A stretch of 64,000 nucleotides of DNA from Nocardioides daedukensis (GTDB lineage: Bacteria > Actinomycetota > Actinomycetes > Propionibacteriales > Nocardioidaceae), in NCBI RefSeq assembly GCF_013408415.1, contig NZ_JACCAA010000001.1:248001-312000 (forward strand). Direction: 5' to 3'. A model generated the notes under the pieces. The model was not told the DNA's origin. It made no database searches and worked only from the letters and a program-made list of their open reading frames with translations. A program made the translations under genes and the position numbers. This document shows, in pieces, positions 18,896-26,286 of this stretch (within the stretch, counting starts at the first letter, position 1; each line of letters starts with the position of its first letter).

Positions 18896-19704
18896 TGGCC
18901 GACCACGCGCAGGACCGACCCGATCCGCTCGTGCCGCTCTCGCCCGGCGCAGCAATGGCGGTGATCACCTACCGCAACTACACGACGTACAAGCGCTTCT
19001 GGAAGCTCTTCGTGACCGGGTTCCTCGAGCCGGTCTTCTACCTGTTCTCCATCGGGATCGGTGTCGGCCAGCTGATCGACAGCTTCCAGTTCAACGGCCA
19101 GACCATTCCCTACGCGGACTTCGTGGCGCCGGGGATGCTCGCGGCCAGTGCGTTCAACGGTGCGCTGATGGACTCGACGTACAACGTCTTCTTCAAGCTG
19201 AAGTACGACAAGCTCTACGACCAGATGCTCGCCACGCCGCTGACCACCGCCGACGTGGCTCGCGGGGAGATCCTGTGGGGTCAGCTGCGCGGCGCCTCCT
19301 ACTCGGCGGCGTTCCTGCTGGTGATGCTGGCGATGGGGATGATCCACTCGTGGTGGGCGATCCTGGCGTTGCCGGCGGCGCTGCTGATCGGGTTCGCGTT
19401 CAGTGCCGTGTGCATGGGGCTGACCACCTACATGAAGTCGTTCCAGGACTTCGACAAGATCACCCTGCTGCAGCTGCCGATGTTCCTGTTCTCCGCGACT
19501 TTCTTCCCGATCACCGCCTTCGACGGCGTGACCCGCTGGATCGTCGAGGCGACGCCGCTCTATCGGGGTGTGGTGCTCTGCCGTGAGCTGACCACGGGGG
19601 CGCTGTCCTGGGCGAGTGCGGTGTCGGTGATCTACCTCGTGGTGATGGGCGTGCTCGGGCTGATCCTGGTACGCCGCCGCCTGGACAAGCTCCTGCTGAC
19701 CTGA
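18895..19704 (+). CDS. ABC-2 type permease, second subunit
   Basis: A 269-residue ABC-2 permease with about six membrane segments (YADFVAPGMLAASAFNGALMD; FLFSATFFPITAFDGV). It is a paralogue of the preceding gene rather than a copy. Its ATG overlaps the stop of the first permease, completing an ATPase/permease/permease operon. The stop is 9 bp from the convergent acetyltransferase stop, with no obvious terminator between. Confidence 0.9.
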   Translation: MADHAQDRPDPLVPLSPGAAMAVITYRNYTTYKRFWKLFVTGFLEPVFYLFSIGIGVGQLIDSFQFNGQTIPYADFVAPGMLAASAFNGALMDSTYNVFFKLKYDKLYDQMLATPLTTADVARGEILWGQLRGASYSAAFLLVMLAMGMIHSWWAILALPAALLIGFAFSAVCMGLTTYMKSFQDFDKITLLQLPMFLFSATFFPITAFDGVTRWIVEATPLYRGVVLCRELTTGALSWASAVSVIYLVVMGVLGLILVRRRLDKLLLT

Positions 19705-19713
19705 GGGCCGGGC

Positions 19714-20223
19714 CTACGGCAGGGTGACCAGCATCCGCTGGTACCAGGCCACGTCGATCCACTGCCCGAACTTCCAGCCGACCTCCCGGAGCTGCCCGGT
19801 CTTCTCGAAGCCGCAGGCCAGATGGAGCCGTTCACTGGCCGGGTTGGGCAGCGCCACCAGTGCGACCGCGGTGTGCACCCCGGAGACCGCCATCGTCTCC
19901 AGGAGTGCGGGATAGAGGAGCTTGCCGACGCCCTTGCCCCGCACCGACTCGTCGAGATAGATCGAGGTCTCACGGGTGGTGTCATAGGCCGGGCGGGGCC
20001 GATAGGACCACGAGTAGGCATAGCCGACCACATTGTCGTCGTCGTCGACGCCGACGAGGAGATGATCACCCGGGTGGTCGCCGTCGAGTCGGGCGCGCCA
20101 GTAGTCCAGGTCCGGTGCGTCGAGGTCGAAAGTGGCCAGCGACGTGTCCACCGCGTGGGAGTAGATCGCTGCGATGTCCTCGAGATCTTGCTCGGTCGCA
20201 GAACGGGTGGCGTAGTCAGGCAT
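19714..20223 (-). CDS. GNAT acetyltransferase (phosphinothricin acetyltransferase-like)
   Basis: A 169-residue Gcn5-related N-acetyltransferase of the Pat/Bar type. Seen: ATEQDLEDIAAIYSHAV at the N-terminus, the Arg/Gln-x-x-Gly-x-Gly acetyl-CoA loop in SVRGKGVGKLLY, and the C-terminal GFEKTGQLREVGWKFGQWIDVAWYQ typical of phosphinothricin or methionine-sulfoximine acetyltransferases. The start MPDYATR at 20223 is preferred; an ATG at 20232 would add three residues. The substrate is probably an amino-acid analogue. Confidence 0.87.
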   Translation of the reverse strand: MPDYATRSATEQDLEDIAAIYSHAVDTSLATFDLDAPDLDYWRARLDGDHPGDHLLVGVDDDDNVVGYAYSWSYRPRPAYDTTRETSIYLDESVRGKGVGKLLYPALLETMAVSGVHTAVALVALPNPASERLHLACGFEKTGQLREVGWKFGQWIDVAWYQRMLVTLP

Positions 20224-20282
20224 AACCTCCATGTTCGCAGGTCGGGACTCGTGCCCTTCGACCCGTCGGTCACAATGTGGGC

Positions 20283-20891
20283 GTGAGCGCAGCAGAGGGC
20301 ATCGTGCCGGACACCAAGGACTGGACCTGGGTCATCGACTCCCGGTGCCCCGAATGCGGCTTCGACGCGGGCGCCACACCTCCCACGTCCGTCGCCGCAC
20401 TGATCCGGGAGAACGCCGAGCTGTGGCCCGAGGTGCTGGGTCGCCCCGACGTCGCGCAACGGCCCACGCCCAGCGTGTGGTCGCCGCTCGAATATGCCTG
20501 CCACGTGCGCGACGTGCACCGGGTGTTCCTCGAGCGGGTGCAGTCCATGCTCGATCAGGATGCGCCGGAGTTCGCCAACTGGGACCAGGACGTCGCCGCC
20601 CTCGAGGGTGACTACGCGGGCCGATCCCCGGCAGTGGTCGCGGGTGAGCTGAGCGCGTTCGCCGACGCGGTGGCCACGGCGTACGACGAGGTGCCCGACC
20701 ACTCGGACGGGGACGCTGCCTGGCAGCGGAGCGGCCTGCGGAGCAACGGTTCCGCCTTCACCCTCGCCACGATCGCGGTCTACCACCTGCACGACGTGGT
20801 CCACCATGCGTGGGACGTGTCGGCCACCTTGTCGGCCACCGTGGCGTCGCCGGGAACGTCAATGCCGGGGACGCAGGACCCGCAGGCATGA
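20283..20891 (+). CDS. DinB/DUF664-family putative metal-dependent enzyme
   Basis: A 202-residue four-helix DinB-like protein. Family members bind a divalent metal through three His; suitable residues occur in YACHVRDVHRVF and YHLHDVVHHAWD. The N-terminus has the CPECGFD pattern common in the actinobacterial group, and some relatives are mycothiol- or bacillithiol-S-transferase-like. GTG 20283 is chosen because a CACAAT -10-like element lies 6 nt upstream; GTG 20277 is possible. The 3' end carries a 12-bp duplication (SATLSATV). The stop overlaps the DUF3046 start. Confidence 0.8.
   Translation: MSAAEGIVPDTKDWTWVIDSRCPECGFDAGATPPTSVAALIRENAELWPEVLGRPDVAQRPTPSVWSPLEYACHVRDVHRVFLERVQSMLDQDAPEFANWDQDVAALEGDYAGRSPAVVAGELSAFADAVATAYDEVPDHSDGDAAWQRSGLRSNGSAFTLATIAVYHLHDVVHHAWDVSATLSATVASPGTSMPGTQDPQA
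20820..20843. repeat. 12-bp direct duplication near the 3' end of the DinB-like gene
   Basis: TCGGCCACCTTG is followed directly by TCGGCCACCGTG, encoding Ser-Ala-Thr-Leu/Val twice in the non-conserved C-terminal tail. Confidence 0.7.
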
Positions 20892-21082
20892 GGCACACCG
20901 AGTTCTGGGACCGGATGGAGGCTGCGCTCGGCTCCGGTTATGCGCGCTCCTGGGCGGAGACGCATGCGGTCAGTGAGCTCGGCTCACGCACCGTGAACGA
21001 AGCGCTGGCGGCGGGGGACACTCCCAAGGAGGTCTGGCTCGCGGTGTGGAAGGCGCTGGACCTGCCGCTCGTGGATCGCTGA
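20888..21082 (+). CDS. DUF3046 family protein
   Basis: A 64-residue acidic protein of the DUF3046 family, conserved directly before recA in actinobacteria. It begins [10 protein letters not shown] and includes [16 protein letters not shown]. Function is unknown. Its ATG overlaps the stop of the DinB-like gene. The recA control region starts right after its stop. Confidence 0.9.
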   Translation: MRHTEFWDRMEAALGSGYARSWAETHAVSELGSRTVNEALAAGDTPKEVWLAVWKALDLPLVDR

Positions 21083-21103
21083 ATCGTCCCGCGTGTCGCG
21101 GAG

Positions 21104-21131
21104 TTGATCGAACAGGTGTTCGGTCTATTCT
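21104..21131 (+). promoter_or_regulatory. recA SOS promoter (-35 TTGATC, -10 TATTCT)
   Basis: TTGATC (21104-21109) and TATTCT (21126-21131) are 16 bp apart. The LexA box lies between them, so LexA would block polymerase binding directly. Confidence 0.75.
21108..21123 (+). promoter_or_regulatory. LexA binding site (SOS box) of recA
   Basis: TCGAACAGGTGTTCGG matches the actinobacterial SOS box TCGAAC-N4-GTTCGA with one mismatch in the outermost base. A second box with the same core precedes ruvC (59528-59545). Confidence 0.92.
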
Positions 21132-21180
21132 GGGGGCGTCGACCGGGGTTGTCCACAGCCCTGAAGGTGGTCGACACCCA

Positions 21181-21203
21181 TTGTCGGTGGTCCGGTCTAA
21201 CGT
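21181..21203 (+). promoter_or_regulatory. PafBC-type (RecA-independent) DNA-damage promoter of recA
   Basis: TTGTCGGTG, an 8-nt spacer and TAACGT match the RecA-NDp consensus TTGTCRGTG-N8-TANNNT used by the PafBC activator in mycobacteria. It lies 43 bp before the recA ATG, so recA has two damage-inducible promoters. Confidence 0.88.
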
Positions 21204-21246
21204 CCGTGGCATCACATCGACCTCATCTGACAAGGACGTGAACCCC

Positions 21247-22293
21247 ATGGCTGGAGACCGCGGCAAGGCCCTCGACGTAGCCCTCGCCAACATCGAGAAG
21301 CAGTTCGGCAAGGGCTCGGTGATGCGCCTCGGCGACGAGACCCGCGCACCGCTCGAGATCATCCCGACCGGCTCGATCGCACTCGATGTCGCCCTCGGCC
21401 TGGGCGGTCTCCCGCGCGGCCGTGTGGTCGAGATCTATGGCCCCGAGTCCTCCGGTAAGACCACCGTCGCCCTCCACGCCGTCGCCAACGCGCAGGCAGC
21501 CGGCGGCATCGTGGCCTTCATCGACGCCGAGCACGCGCTCGACCCCGAATATGCCAAGAACCTCGGCGTCGACACCGACGCCCTGCTGGTCTCCCAGCCC
21601 GACTCGGGTGAGCAGGCGCTGGAGATCGCAGACATGCTGATCCGTTCCGGTGCCCTCGACCTGATCGTCATCGACTCCGTGGCCGCGCTCGTTCCCCGGG
21701 CCGAGATCGAGGGCGAGATGGGTGACAGCCACGTCGGCCTACAGGCTCGACTGATGAGCCAGGCGCTGCGAAAGATGACCGGTGCCCTGAACAACTCCGG
21801 CACCACCGCGATCTTCATCAACCAGTTGCGCGAGAAGATCGGCGTGATGTTCGGTTCGCCGGAGACCACCACGGGTGGTCGGGCGCTGAAGTTCTACTCC
21901 TCGGTCCGTCTCGACGTGCGTCGCATCGAGACCCTGAAGGACGGCACCGACATGGTCGGCAACCGGACCCGGGTCAAGGTCGTCAAGAACAAGGTCGCGC
22001 CGCCGTTCAAGCAGGCAGAGTTCGACATCATGTACGGCAAGGGCATTTCCCGCGAGGGTGGCCTGATCGACGTCGGCGTCGAGGCGGGCCTGGTCCGCAA
22101 GGCCGGCGCTTGGTACACCTACGAGGGTGACCAGCTCGGGCAGGGCAAGGAGAACGCGCGCACGTTCCTCAAGGACAACCCGGACCTGGCCAACGAGCTG
22201 GAGAAGAAGATCCTGGAGAAGCTCGGCGTCGGTCCGTCCGTTGCCGACCCGGCCGACGCGCTTGCCGAAGAGCCGACGAACATCGACTTCTGA
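21247..22293 (+). CDS. recA: Recombinase RecA
   Basis: Strand-exchange ATPase and LexA co-protease. 348 residues, usual length for the family and with no intein. Walker [10 protein letters not shown] (65-73), Walker [13 protein letters not shown], the L2 region [27 protein letters not shown] and the acidic C-terminus are intact. The ATG is within [29 protein letters not shown]. Upstream ATGs fall in the control region and are rejected. recX follows after 2 bp. Confidence 0.98.
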   Translation: MAGDRGKALDVALANIEKQFGKGSVMRLGDETRAPLEIIPTGSIALDVALGLGGLPRGRVVEIYGPESSGKTTVALHAVANAQAAGGIVAFIDAEHALDPEYAKNLGVDTDALLVSQPDSGEQALEIADMLIRSGALDLIVIDSVAALVPRAEIEGEMGDSHVGLQARLMSQALRKMTGALNNSGTTAIFINQLREKIGVMFGSPETTTGGRALKFYSSVRLDVRRIETLKDGTDMVGNRTRVKVVKNKVAPPFKQAEFDIMYGKGISREGGLIDVGVEAGLVRKAGAWYTYEGDQLGQGKENARTFLKDNPDLANELEKKILEKLGVGPSVADPADALAEEPTNIDF

Positions 22294-22295
22294 CG

Positions 22296-23210
22296 ATGTC
22301 CTCCTCCACTCCCGAGTGGCAAGGTGACGTCAGTGCTGGGGTGGACGCCTGGGTGGCGTCCGCCCCGGACTGGGTGGTCGACGCCGTGCGCGAGTCGACC
22401 GGCGGCGATGTCGGTTCGAGCGCTGAGCTCGATCACCAGGCAGCCGGCGCGCAAACATTCGGCGCGCAGACATCCGGCAACCGAACATTCGGCACCCAGG
22501 CTCCGGACGACGCCGGTGCCGAGGATTCGTCCTCGCGCAGCGGCAGACGCTCCGCACGGGGCACCCGAAGCGCTCGAGGTGCTCGGGGTGCTCGGGGCAG
22601 TGGGGGCGCTTGGGGCGAGGGTGGCCGCAGTGGCAACCGTCGCCGTGGTTCCGGCCGGACACAGGAGCCTCCCGAGGACCGTGACCTCGGCCCCGAGCCC
22701 GATCACGAGGCCGTGGCGCGCAAGATCCTGCTGGACCAGCTGACCGGCCAGGCGCGTTCGCGTGCCGAACTGGCCACCAAGCTGGCCAAAAAGGACGTTC
22801 CCGAGGACATCGCGACGACGCTGCTCGACCGGTTCGAGGAAGTCGGACTGATCGATGACGAGGCCTTCGCCCGTGCCTGGATCGCCTCGCGGCAGCCCGG
22901 CAAGGGACTGGCTCGACGCGCCCTTGCCCAGGAGCTGCGCCGCAAGGGGATCGACGACGAGGTGGCGCGCGACGCGCTCGACGAGATCGATCCCGATGAC
23001 GAGGAGTCCGCTGCCCGGCTGCTGGTGCGCAAGAAGCTGCGCACGATGCGCGCTCTCGAGCCCAACGTGGCCACCCGACGTCTGGTCGGGATGCTCGCCC
23101 GGAAGGGTTATCCACCCGGTCTCGCGTTCCGGGTGGTCCGCGAAGAGCTCAACGCCGACCCTGATGACCCGGACACGGGTGGGGTCGACCAGGTCGCGGG
23201 CGACTGGTGA
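22296..23210 (+). CDS. recX: RecX regulatory protein with long disordered N-terminal extension
   Basis: Inhibits RecA filament growth. 304 residues, about twice the usual length: the conserved RecX three-helix repeats occupy about residues 135-295 (LLDQLTGQARSRAELATKL, VGLIDDEAFARAWI, KGIDDEVARDAL). Residues 1-130 are low complexity, Ser/Gly/Arg rich, and contain a 15-bp and a 9-bp tandem repeat. It starts 2 bp after recA and is surely co-transcribed. The extension may be variable between strains. Confidence 0.92.
   Translation: MSSSTPEWQGDVSAGVDAWVASAPDWVVDAVRESTGGDVGSSAELDHQAAGAQTFGAQTSGNRTFGTQAPDDAGAEDSSSRSGRRSARGTRSARGARGARGSGGAWGEGGRSGNRRRGSGRTQEPPEDRDLGPEPDHEAVARKILLDQLTGQARSRAELATKLAKKDVPEDIATTLLDRFEEVGLIDDEAFARAWIASRQPGKGLARRALAQELRRKGIDDEVARDALDEIDPDDEESAARLLVRKKLRTMRALEPNVATRRLVGMLARKGYPPGLAFRVVREELNADPDDPDTGGVDQVAGDW
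22446..22505. repeat. In-frame 15-bp tandem repeat in recX
   Basis: Four degenerate 15-bp units (starting GGCGCGCAAACATTC) encode five-residue repeats GAQTF, GAQTS, GNRTF, GTQAP in the disordered N-terminal region. Confidence 0.85.
22571..22624. repeat. In-frame 9-bp tandem repeat in recX
   Basis: About six degenerate 9-bp units of the type TGCTCGGGG, two adjacent ones identical, encoding the Gly/Ala/Arg-rich part of the RecX extension. Confidence 0.7.
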
Positions 23211-23247
23211 GTTGCCACTGGTGACTGGGTGACCAGTGGGTGGGCGA
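23203..23247. repeat. Degenerate repeat and hairpin at the recX stop
   Basis: ACTGGTGA, which contains the recX stop, is repeated at 23217-23224, and related sequence continues in about 15-bp steps. CCACTGGT (23215-23222) pairs with ACCAGTGG (23232-23239) over a 9-nt loop and may act as a weak terminator. Confidence 0.6.
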
Positions 23248-23320
23248 CGCCGGCCGGAGGTTCCCGGATCCCCGTTGCCGCTCACGACTTCCACCCCCGA
23301 CGGCCTGAGTGGAAACGCAC

Positions 23321-23326
23321 TAGGCT
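23321..23326 (+). promoter_or_regulatory. -10 element, leaderless acetyltransferase promoter
   Basis: TAGGCT ends 6 nt before ATG 23333, occupying -12 to -7 if transcription starts at the A of the start codon. Confidence 0.6.
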
Positions 23327-23332
23327 CCACCC

Positions 23333-24037
23333 ATGTCCGAGCACATCTGCGTTCGACACGGTGGGCGTGAGCTGAGCGGTGTGGCCCGTGCGGACGAGTC
23401 CTGGGCCAAGGCAGCGCGGCGCATCGCGGCGAGTGTCACCGGAGACCCGGTGGCCCTGGACCTGTCGGGTGAGGTGAAGCTGTTCTGCGTGGAGCCCGAC
23501 GTGCGGGTGGCCCTGCGACCGATGACTCGCGGTGACCTGCCCGACGTCTCCCGCTGGCGATCCACCGGGCACGTGCACCGGTGGTGGGCCACCGACGGCT
23601 CCCCGGACCTGGAGACGGTGACCGCGGCCTACGGGCCCGACATCGACGGTCAGACCCCCACCCGGAGGTGGGTGGTGGAGGTGAACGGGCGCTCGATCGG
23701 GTTCATCCAGGACTACCGCATCGCCGACTATCCCGACTTCGCGCTGCTTGCCGGCGCCCCGGACGCGATCGGGCTCGACTATGCGATCGGGGAGGAAGCC
23801 TGGCTCGGGCGCGGCATCGGCGTACGCATGCTGTGGGCGTGGATCGAGCGCACCCGGCACCGGTTCCCGCAGGCCACCACCTACTTCGCGGCACCCGACC
23901 ACCGCAACGCAGCGTCGCTACGGATCCTGGCCAAGGCCGGGTTCGTCGAAGGAGTGTGGTTCGACGAACCCCAGAGCGATGGCAGCACGGCGACCGTGGT
24001 CGGCAACAGTCTCGATGTCCTCCGGATCGCCGGGTGA
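23333..24037 (+). CDS. GNAT acetyltransferase (aminoglycoside 6'-N-acetyltransferase-like)
   Basis: A 234-residue protein. The C-terminal GNAT domain (about residues 55-234) begins VALRPMTRGDLPDVSRWRSTGHVHRWW and has the acetyl-CoA loop in EEAWLGRGIGVRMLW, followed by HRNAASLRILAKAGFVEGVWFDEP. This layout is like AAC(6') and IucB/RimL-type enzymes. The first 50 residues are an extra segment of unknown role. Leaderless start. Substrate unknown; no resistance claim can be made from sequence alone. Confidence 0.82.
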   Translation: MSEHICVRHGGRELSGVARADESWAKAARRIAASVTGDPVALDLSGEVKLFCVEPDVRVALRPMTRGDLPDVSRWRSTGHVHRWWATDGSPDLETVTAAYGPDIDGQTPTRRWVVEVNGRSIGFIQDYRIADYPDFALLAGAPDAIGLDYAIGEEAWLGRGIGVRMLWAWIERTRHRFPQATTYFAAPDHRNAASLRILAKAGFVEGVWFDEPQSDGSTATVVGNSLDVLRIAG

Positions 24038-24094
24038 GATCGACGCGGAGCGGGGTTCTCGGAATGGCGGCGACCGGACGCTGTCCGCTCGCCA

Positions 24095-24100
24095 TAGGGT
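24095..24100 (+). promoter_or_regulatory. -10 element, leaderless ppk2 operon promoter
   Basis: TAGGGT ends 6 nt before ATG 24107. The preceding GNAT stop is 69 bp upstream, so the PPK2 operon has its own promoter. Confidence 0.6.
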
Positions 24101-24106
24101 GAGTCC

Positions 24107-25012
24107 ATGACCGACGCGCTCTTCTCAGGCCTCCTGCGCCTGCCGACCGGTCCGGTCGACCTTTCTGCGATCGACACCCACGCCAAGCCCGGCTTCGACG
24201 GCAACAAGGACGACGGTGAGCGGGCGCTCGCCGACCTCGGGCCCGAGCTCGCCGACATGCAGGAACAGCTCTTCGCCGAGCGCACCACCGGCTCGACTCG
24301 TCGCGTGCTGCTCGTGCTGCAAGGCATGGACACCTCCGGCAAGGGTGGGGTGATCCGCCACGCCATCGGGCTGGTGGATCCCCAAGGGGTACGGATCACC
24401 TCCTTCAAGGCGCCCACCGAGGAGGAGCTCTCCCACGACTTCCTGTGGCGCATCGAGCGGGCAGTGCCAGGGCCCGGATATGTTGGGGTCTTCGACCGCT
24501 CGCACTACGAGGACGTCCTGATCGGCCGGGTCCGCGACATTGCCGATGAAGCAGAGATCGAACGCCGATATGACGCGATCAACGCGTTCGAGCAGGGCCT
24601 CGTCGACGACGGGGTGATCATCATCAAGGTGATGCTGCACATCTCTGCGGACGAGCAGAGGGAGCGCCTGCTCGCGCGGCTCGACGACCCGACCAAGCAC
24701 TGGAAGTTCAACCCCGGCGACATCGACGAGCGGATGCTGTGGAGCGACTACCAGGAGGCCTATCGGATCGCCCTGGAGCGGACGAACACACCCGCTGCGC
24801 CCTGGTACGTCGTACCGTCCGACCGCAAGTGGTATCGCAACCTGGCGGTCGCCCAGCTCCTGCGTGAGGCCCTGCTCGGGCTGGACCTGGCCTGGCCCGA
24901 GGCCGACTTCGATGTCGAGGAGCAGAGGCGTCGGCTGACCGACGAGACGCCGATCGACGCTGGAACCGACAGTGGAACCGACAAGGCGACTGACAGGACA
25001 GGACCAGCATGA
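24107..25012 (+). CDS. ppk2: Polyphosphate kinase 2 family protein
   Basis: Transfers phosphate between polyphosphate and a nucleotide (AMP or ADP type cannot be fixed here). 301 residues: Walker A GMDTSGKGG (73-81), the lid/Walker B element FDRSHYEDV, the conserved KHWKFNPGDIDER and the C-terminal PSDRKWYRNLAVAQLL are intact. Cytosolic. The last 20 residues are a degenerate four-residue repeat (GTDS, GTDK, ATDR) not found in the conserved domain. The stop overlaps the ATG of a HipA-like kinase gene (ATGA), which is itself coupled to DUF3037, so the three proteins are made together. Confidence 0.9.
   Translation: MTDALFSGLLRLPTGPVDLSAIDTHAKPGFDGNKDDGERALADLGPELADMQEQLFAERTTGSTRRVLLVLQGMDTSGKGGVIRHAIGLVDPQGVRITSFKAPTEEELSHDFLWRIERAVPGPGYVGVFDRSHYEDVLIGRVRDIADEAEIERRYDAINAFEQGLVDDGVIIIKVMLHISADEQRERLLARLDDPTKHWKFNPGDIDERMLWSDYQEAYRIALERTNTPAAPWYVVPSDRKWYRNLAVAQLLREALLGLDLAWPEADFDVEEQRRRLTDETPIDAGTDSGTDKATDRTGPA
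24950..24997. repeat. In-frame 12-bp tandem repeat at the 3' end of ppk2
   Basis: GGAACCGACAGT, GGAACCGACAAG, GCGACTGACAGG and a weaker unit before them encode four-residue repeats in the PPK2 tail, directly before the start of the next gene. Confidence 0.75.
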
Positions 25013-25776
25013 TCGAGCAGATCGCGGTCACCCGTTACGTCACGCCCCTGCGCGAGGGCGGCTCGCTGCCCGGCATCGTCGAGGCGAGTGACTTGGGCAC
25101 CTACGTGTGCAAGTTCCGCGGCGCCGGACAGGGACTGCGCGTCCTGGTGGCTGAGGTGATCGTCGGCGAGCTCGCCCGGCGTATCGGACTGTTGACGCCC
25201 AGGCTGGTGGCGCTCGAGCTGGACCCGGAGATCGCGCGCTACGAGGCTGACGAGGAGGTCCAGGACCTGCTGCGTGCCAGTGTGGGCCTCAACCTCGGTG
25301 TCGACTTCCTACCCGGCTCCTTCGGCTTCGACCAGGACACCCAGACCGCGATCGGGGTGGCCGCCAAGATCCTGTGGATGGACGCCTTCATCGCCAACGT
25401 CGACCGCAGCTGGCGCAATCCGAACCTGCTGGTCTGGCACGGTGACCTGTGGGTGATCGACCACGGCGCCTCGCTCTACTTCCACCACGCCTGGAGCGGT
25501 GGCATCACCGACCACGAGCGCTTCGCCCGTCAGCCGTGGGACCCGGACGACCATGTCCTGCTTGCGCATCGTGAGGGCCTCGGCTCCGCGGACGAGGAGA
25601 TCTCCGGCCTGCTCGACGAGCAGGTCTTCGCCGAGATCCTCGGCGAGGTCCCCGACTCGTGGCTTGAACCCGTCCCGGGAGCCGAGGACGCCGAGGCGGT
25701 GCGGGCGGCGTACGTCCGCTTCCTCACCGCTCGTCTGGCCACCCGTCAGTGGCTGCCACTGGAGGACGGCGCATGA
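25009..25776 (+). CDS. HipA-like kinase domain protein
   Basis: A 255-residue protein resembling the kinase lobe of HipA. The catalytic-loop pattern DRSWRNPNLL, with a preceding Asn, and a metal-binding IDHGASLYF segment fit the HipA/PI3K-like fold. The N-terminal half includes YVCKFRGAGQG, where the Lys could bind nucleotide, and a LVAEVIVGELARRIGLLTP helix as in HipA. No HipB antitoxin is adjacent; the partner is DUF3037, coupled by ATGA overlap. Target of phosphorylation unknown. Confidence 0.82.
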   Translation: MIEQIAVTRYVTPLREGGSLPGIVEASDLGTYVCKFRGAGQGLRVLVAEVIVGELARRIGLLTPRLVALELDPEIARYEADEEVQDLLRASVGLNLGVDFLPGSFGFDQDTQTAIGVAAKILWMDAFIANVDRSWRNPNLLVWHGDLWVIDHGASLYFHHAWSGGITDHERFARQPWDPDDHVLLAHREGLGSADEEISGLLDEQVFAEILGEVPDSWLEPVPGAEDAEAVRAAYVRFLTARLATRQWLPLEDGA

Positions 25777-26153
25777 GCGAGCTGTCCTACCAGTACGTCG
25801 TCCTGCGCTGCGTGCCCCGGGTCGAGCGCGAGGAGTTCGTCAACGTGGGCGTGGTGCTGCACTGCCAGGCCACCGAGTTCCTCGGGGTCGCGTGGCACGT
25901 CGACCGTGAGCGACTGAGCGCATTCGCGCCGGGACTGGACCTGGATCGGGTGTGCAGTGCGCTGGACTATGTCGAGGGTGTCTGCCGCGGTGACGCACGC
26001 GGGGGAGCGGCGGCGACCAAGCCGATCGGCACCCGCTTCGGCTTCCTCAAGGCTCCGCGCTCGACCGTGCTCCAGCCGGGCCCGGTGCATGGTGGCATCA
26101 CCAGCGACCCGGAGCGTCAGCTCGAGCGGTTGGTCTCCCAGCTCGTCAGCTGA
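25773..26153 (+). CDS. DUF3037 family protein
   Basis: A 126-residue protein of DUF3037 (QYVVLRCVPRVEREEFVNVGVVLHC...GVAWHVDRERL). The family often lies next to HipA-like kinases and is of unknown function. ATG 25773 overlaps the kinase stop. It is the last gene of the PPK2/HipA-like/DUF3037 operon. The stop codon is followed at once by four 22-bp degenerate repeats and a hairpin. Confidence 0.88.
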   Translation: MSELSYQYVVLRCVPRVEREEFVNVGVVLHCQATEFLGVAWHVDRERLSAFAPGLDLDRVCSALDYVEGVCRGDARGGAAATKPIGTRFGFLKAPRSTVLQPGPVHGGITSDPERQLERLVSQLVS

Positions 26154-26154
26154 C

Positions 26155-26242
26155 GAACCGGCAGTTGTTGCGCGTCCAGCCTGCAGTTGTTGCGCGCCGA
26201 ACCAGCACTTGTTGCTGCTCGAGCCGGCAACTCTGGGCAGGA
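26155..26242. repeat. 22-bp degenerate tandem repeat after the DUF3037 stop
   Basis: Four consecutive 22-bp units (26155, 26177, 26199, 26221). Units 1 and 2 share CAGTTGTTGCGCG; units 3 and 4 are more diverged. The array starts 2 bp after the stop codon, and a fifth copy follows in inverted orientation. Confidence 0.8.
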
Positions 26243-26261
26243 CCACCAGAATTGCCGGCTC
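26221..26261. terminator. Long hairpin between convergent operons
   Basis: GAGCCGGCAA pairs perfectly with TTGCCGGCTC. After one mismatch, TCTGG pairs with CCAGA, leaving a loop of about 9 nt. It lies between the DUF3037 stop and the convergent sirohydrochlorin chelatase stop, and probably terminates both. Confidence 0.65.
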
Positions 26262-26286
26262 AAGGCACAAGAGATGCAGGTTCGAC

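Noticed and set aside
23333..24037. Aminoglycoside resistance gene
   Set aside because: Similarity to AAC(6') is at fold and motif level only; chromosomal GNAT proteins of this kind have many substrates.
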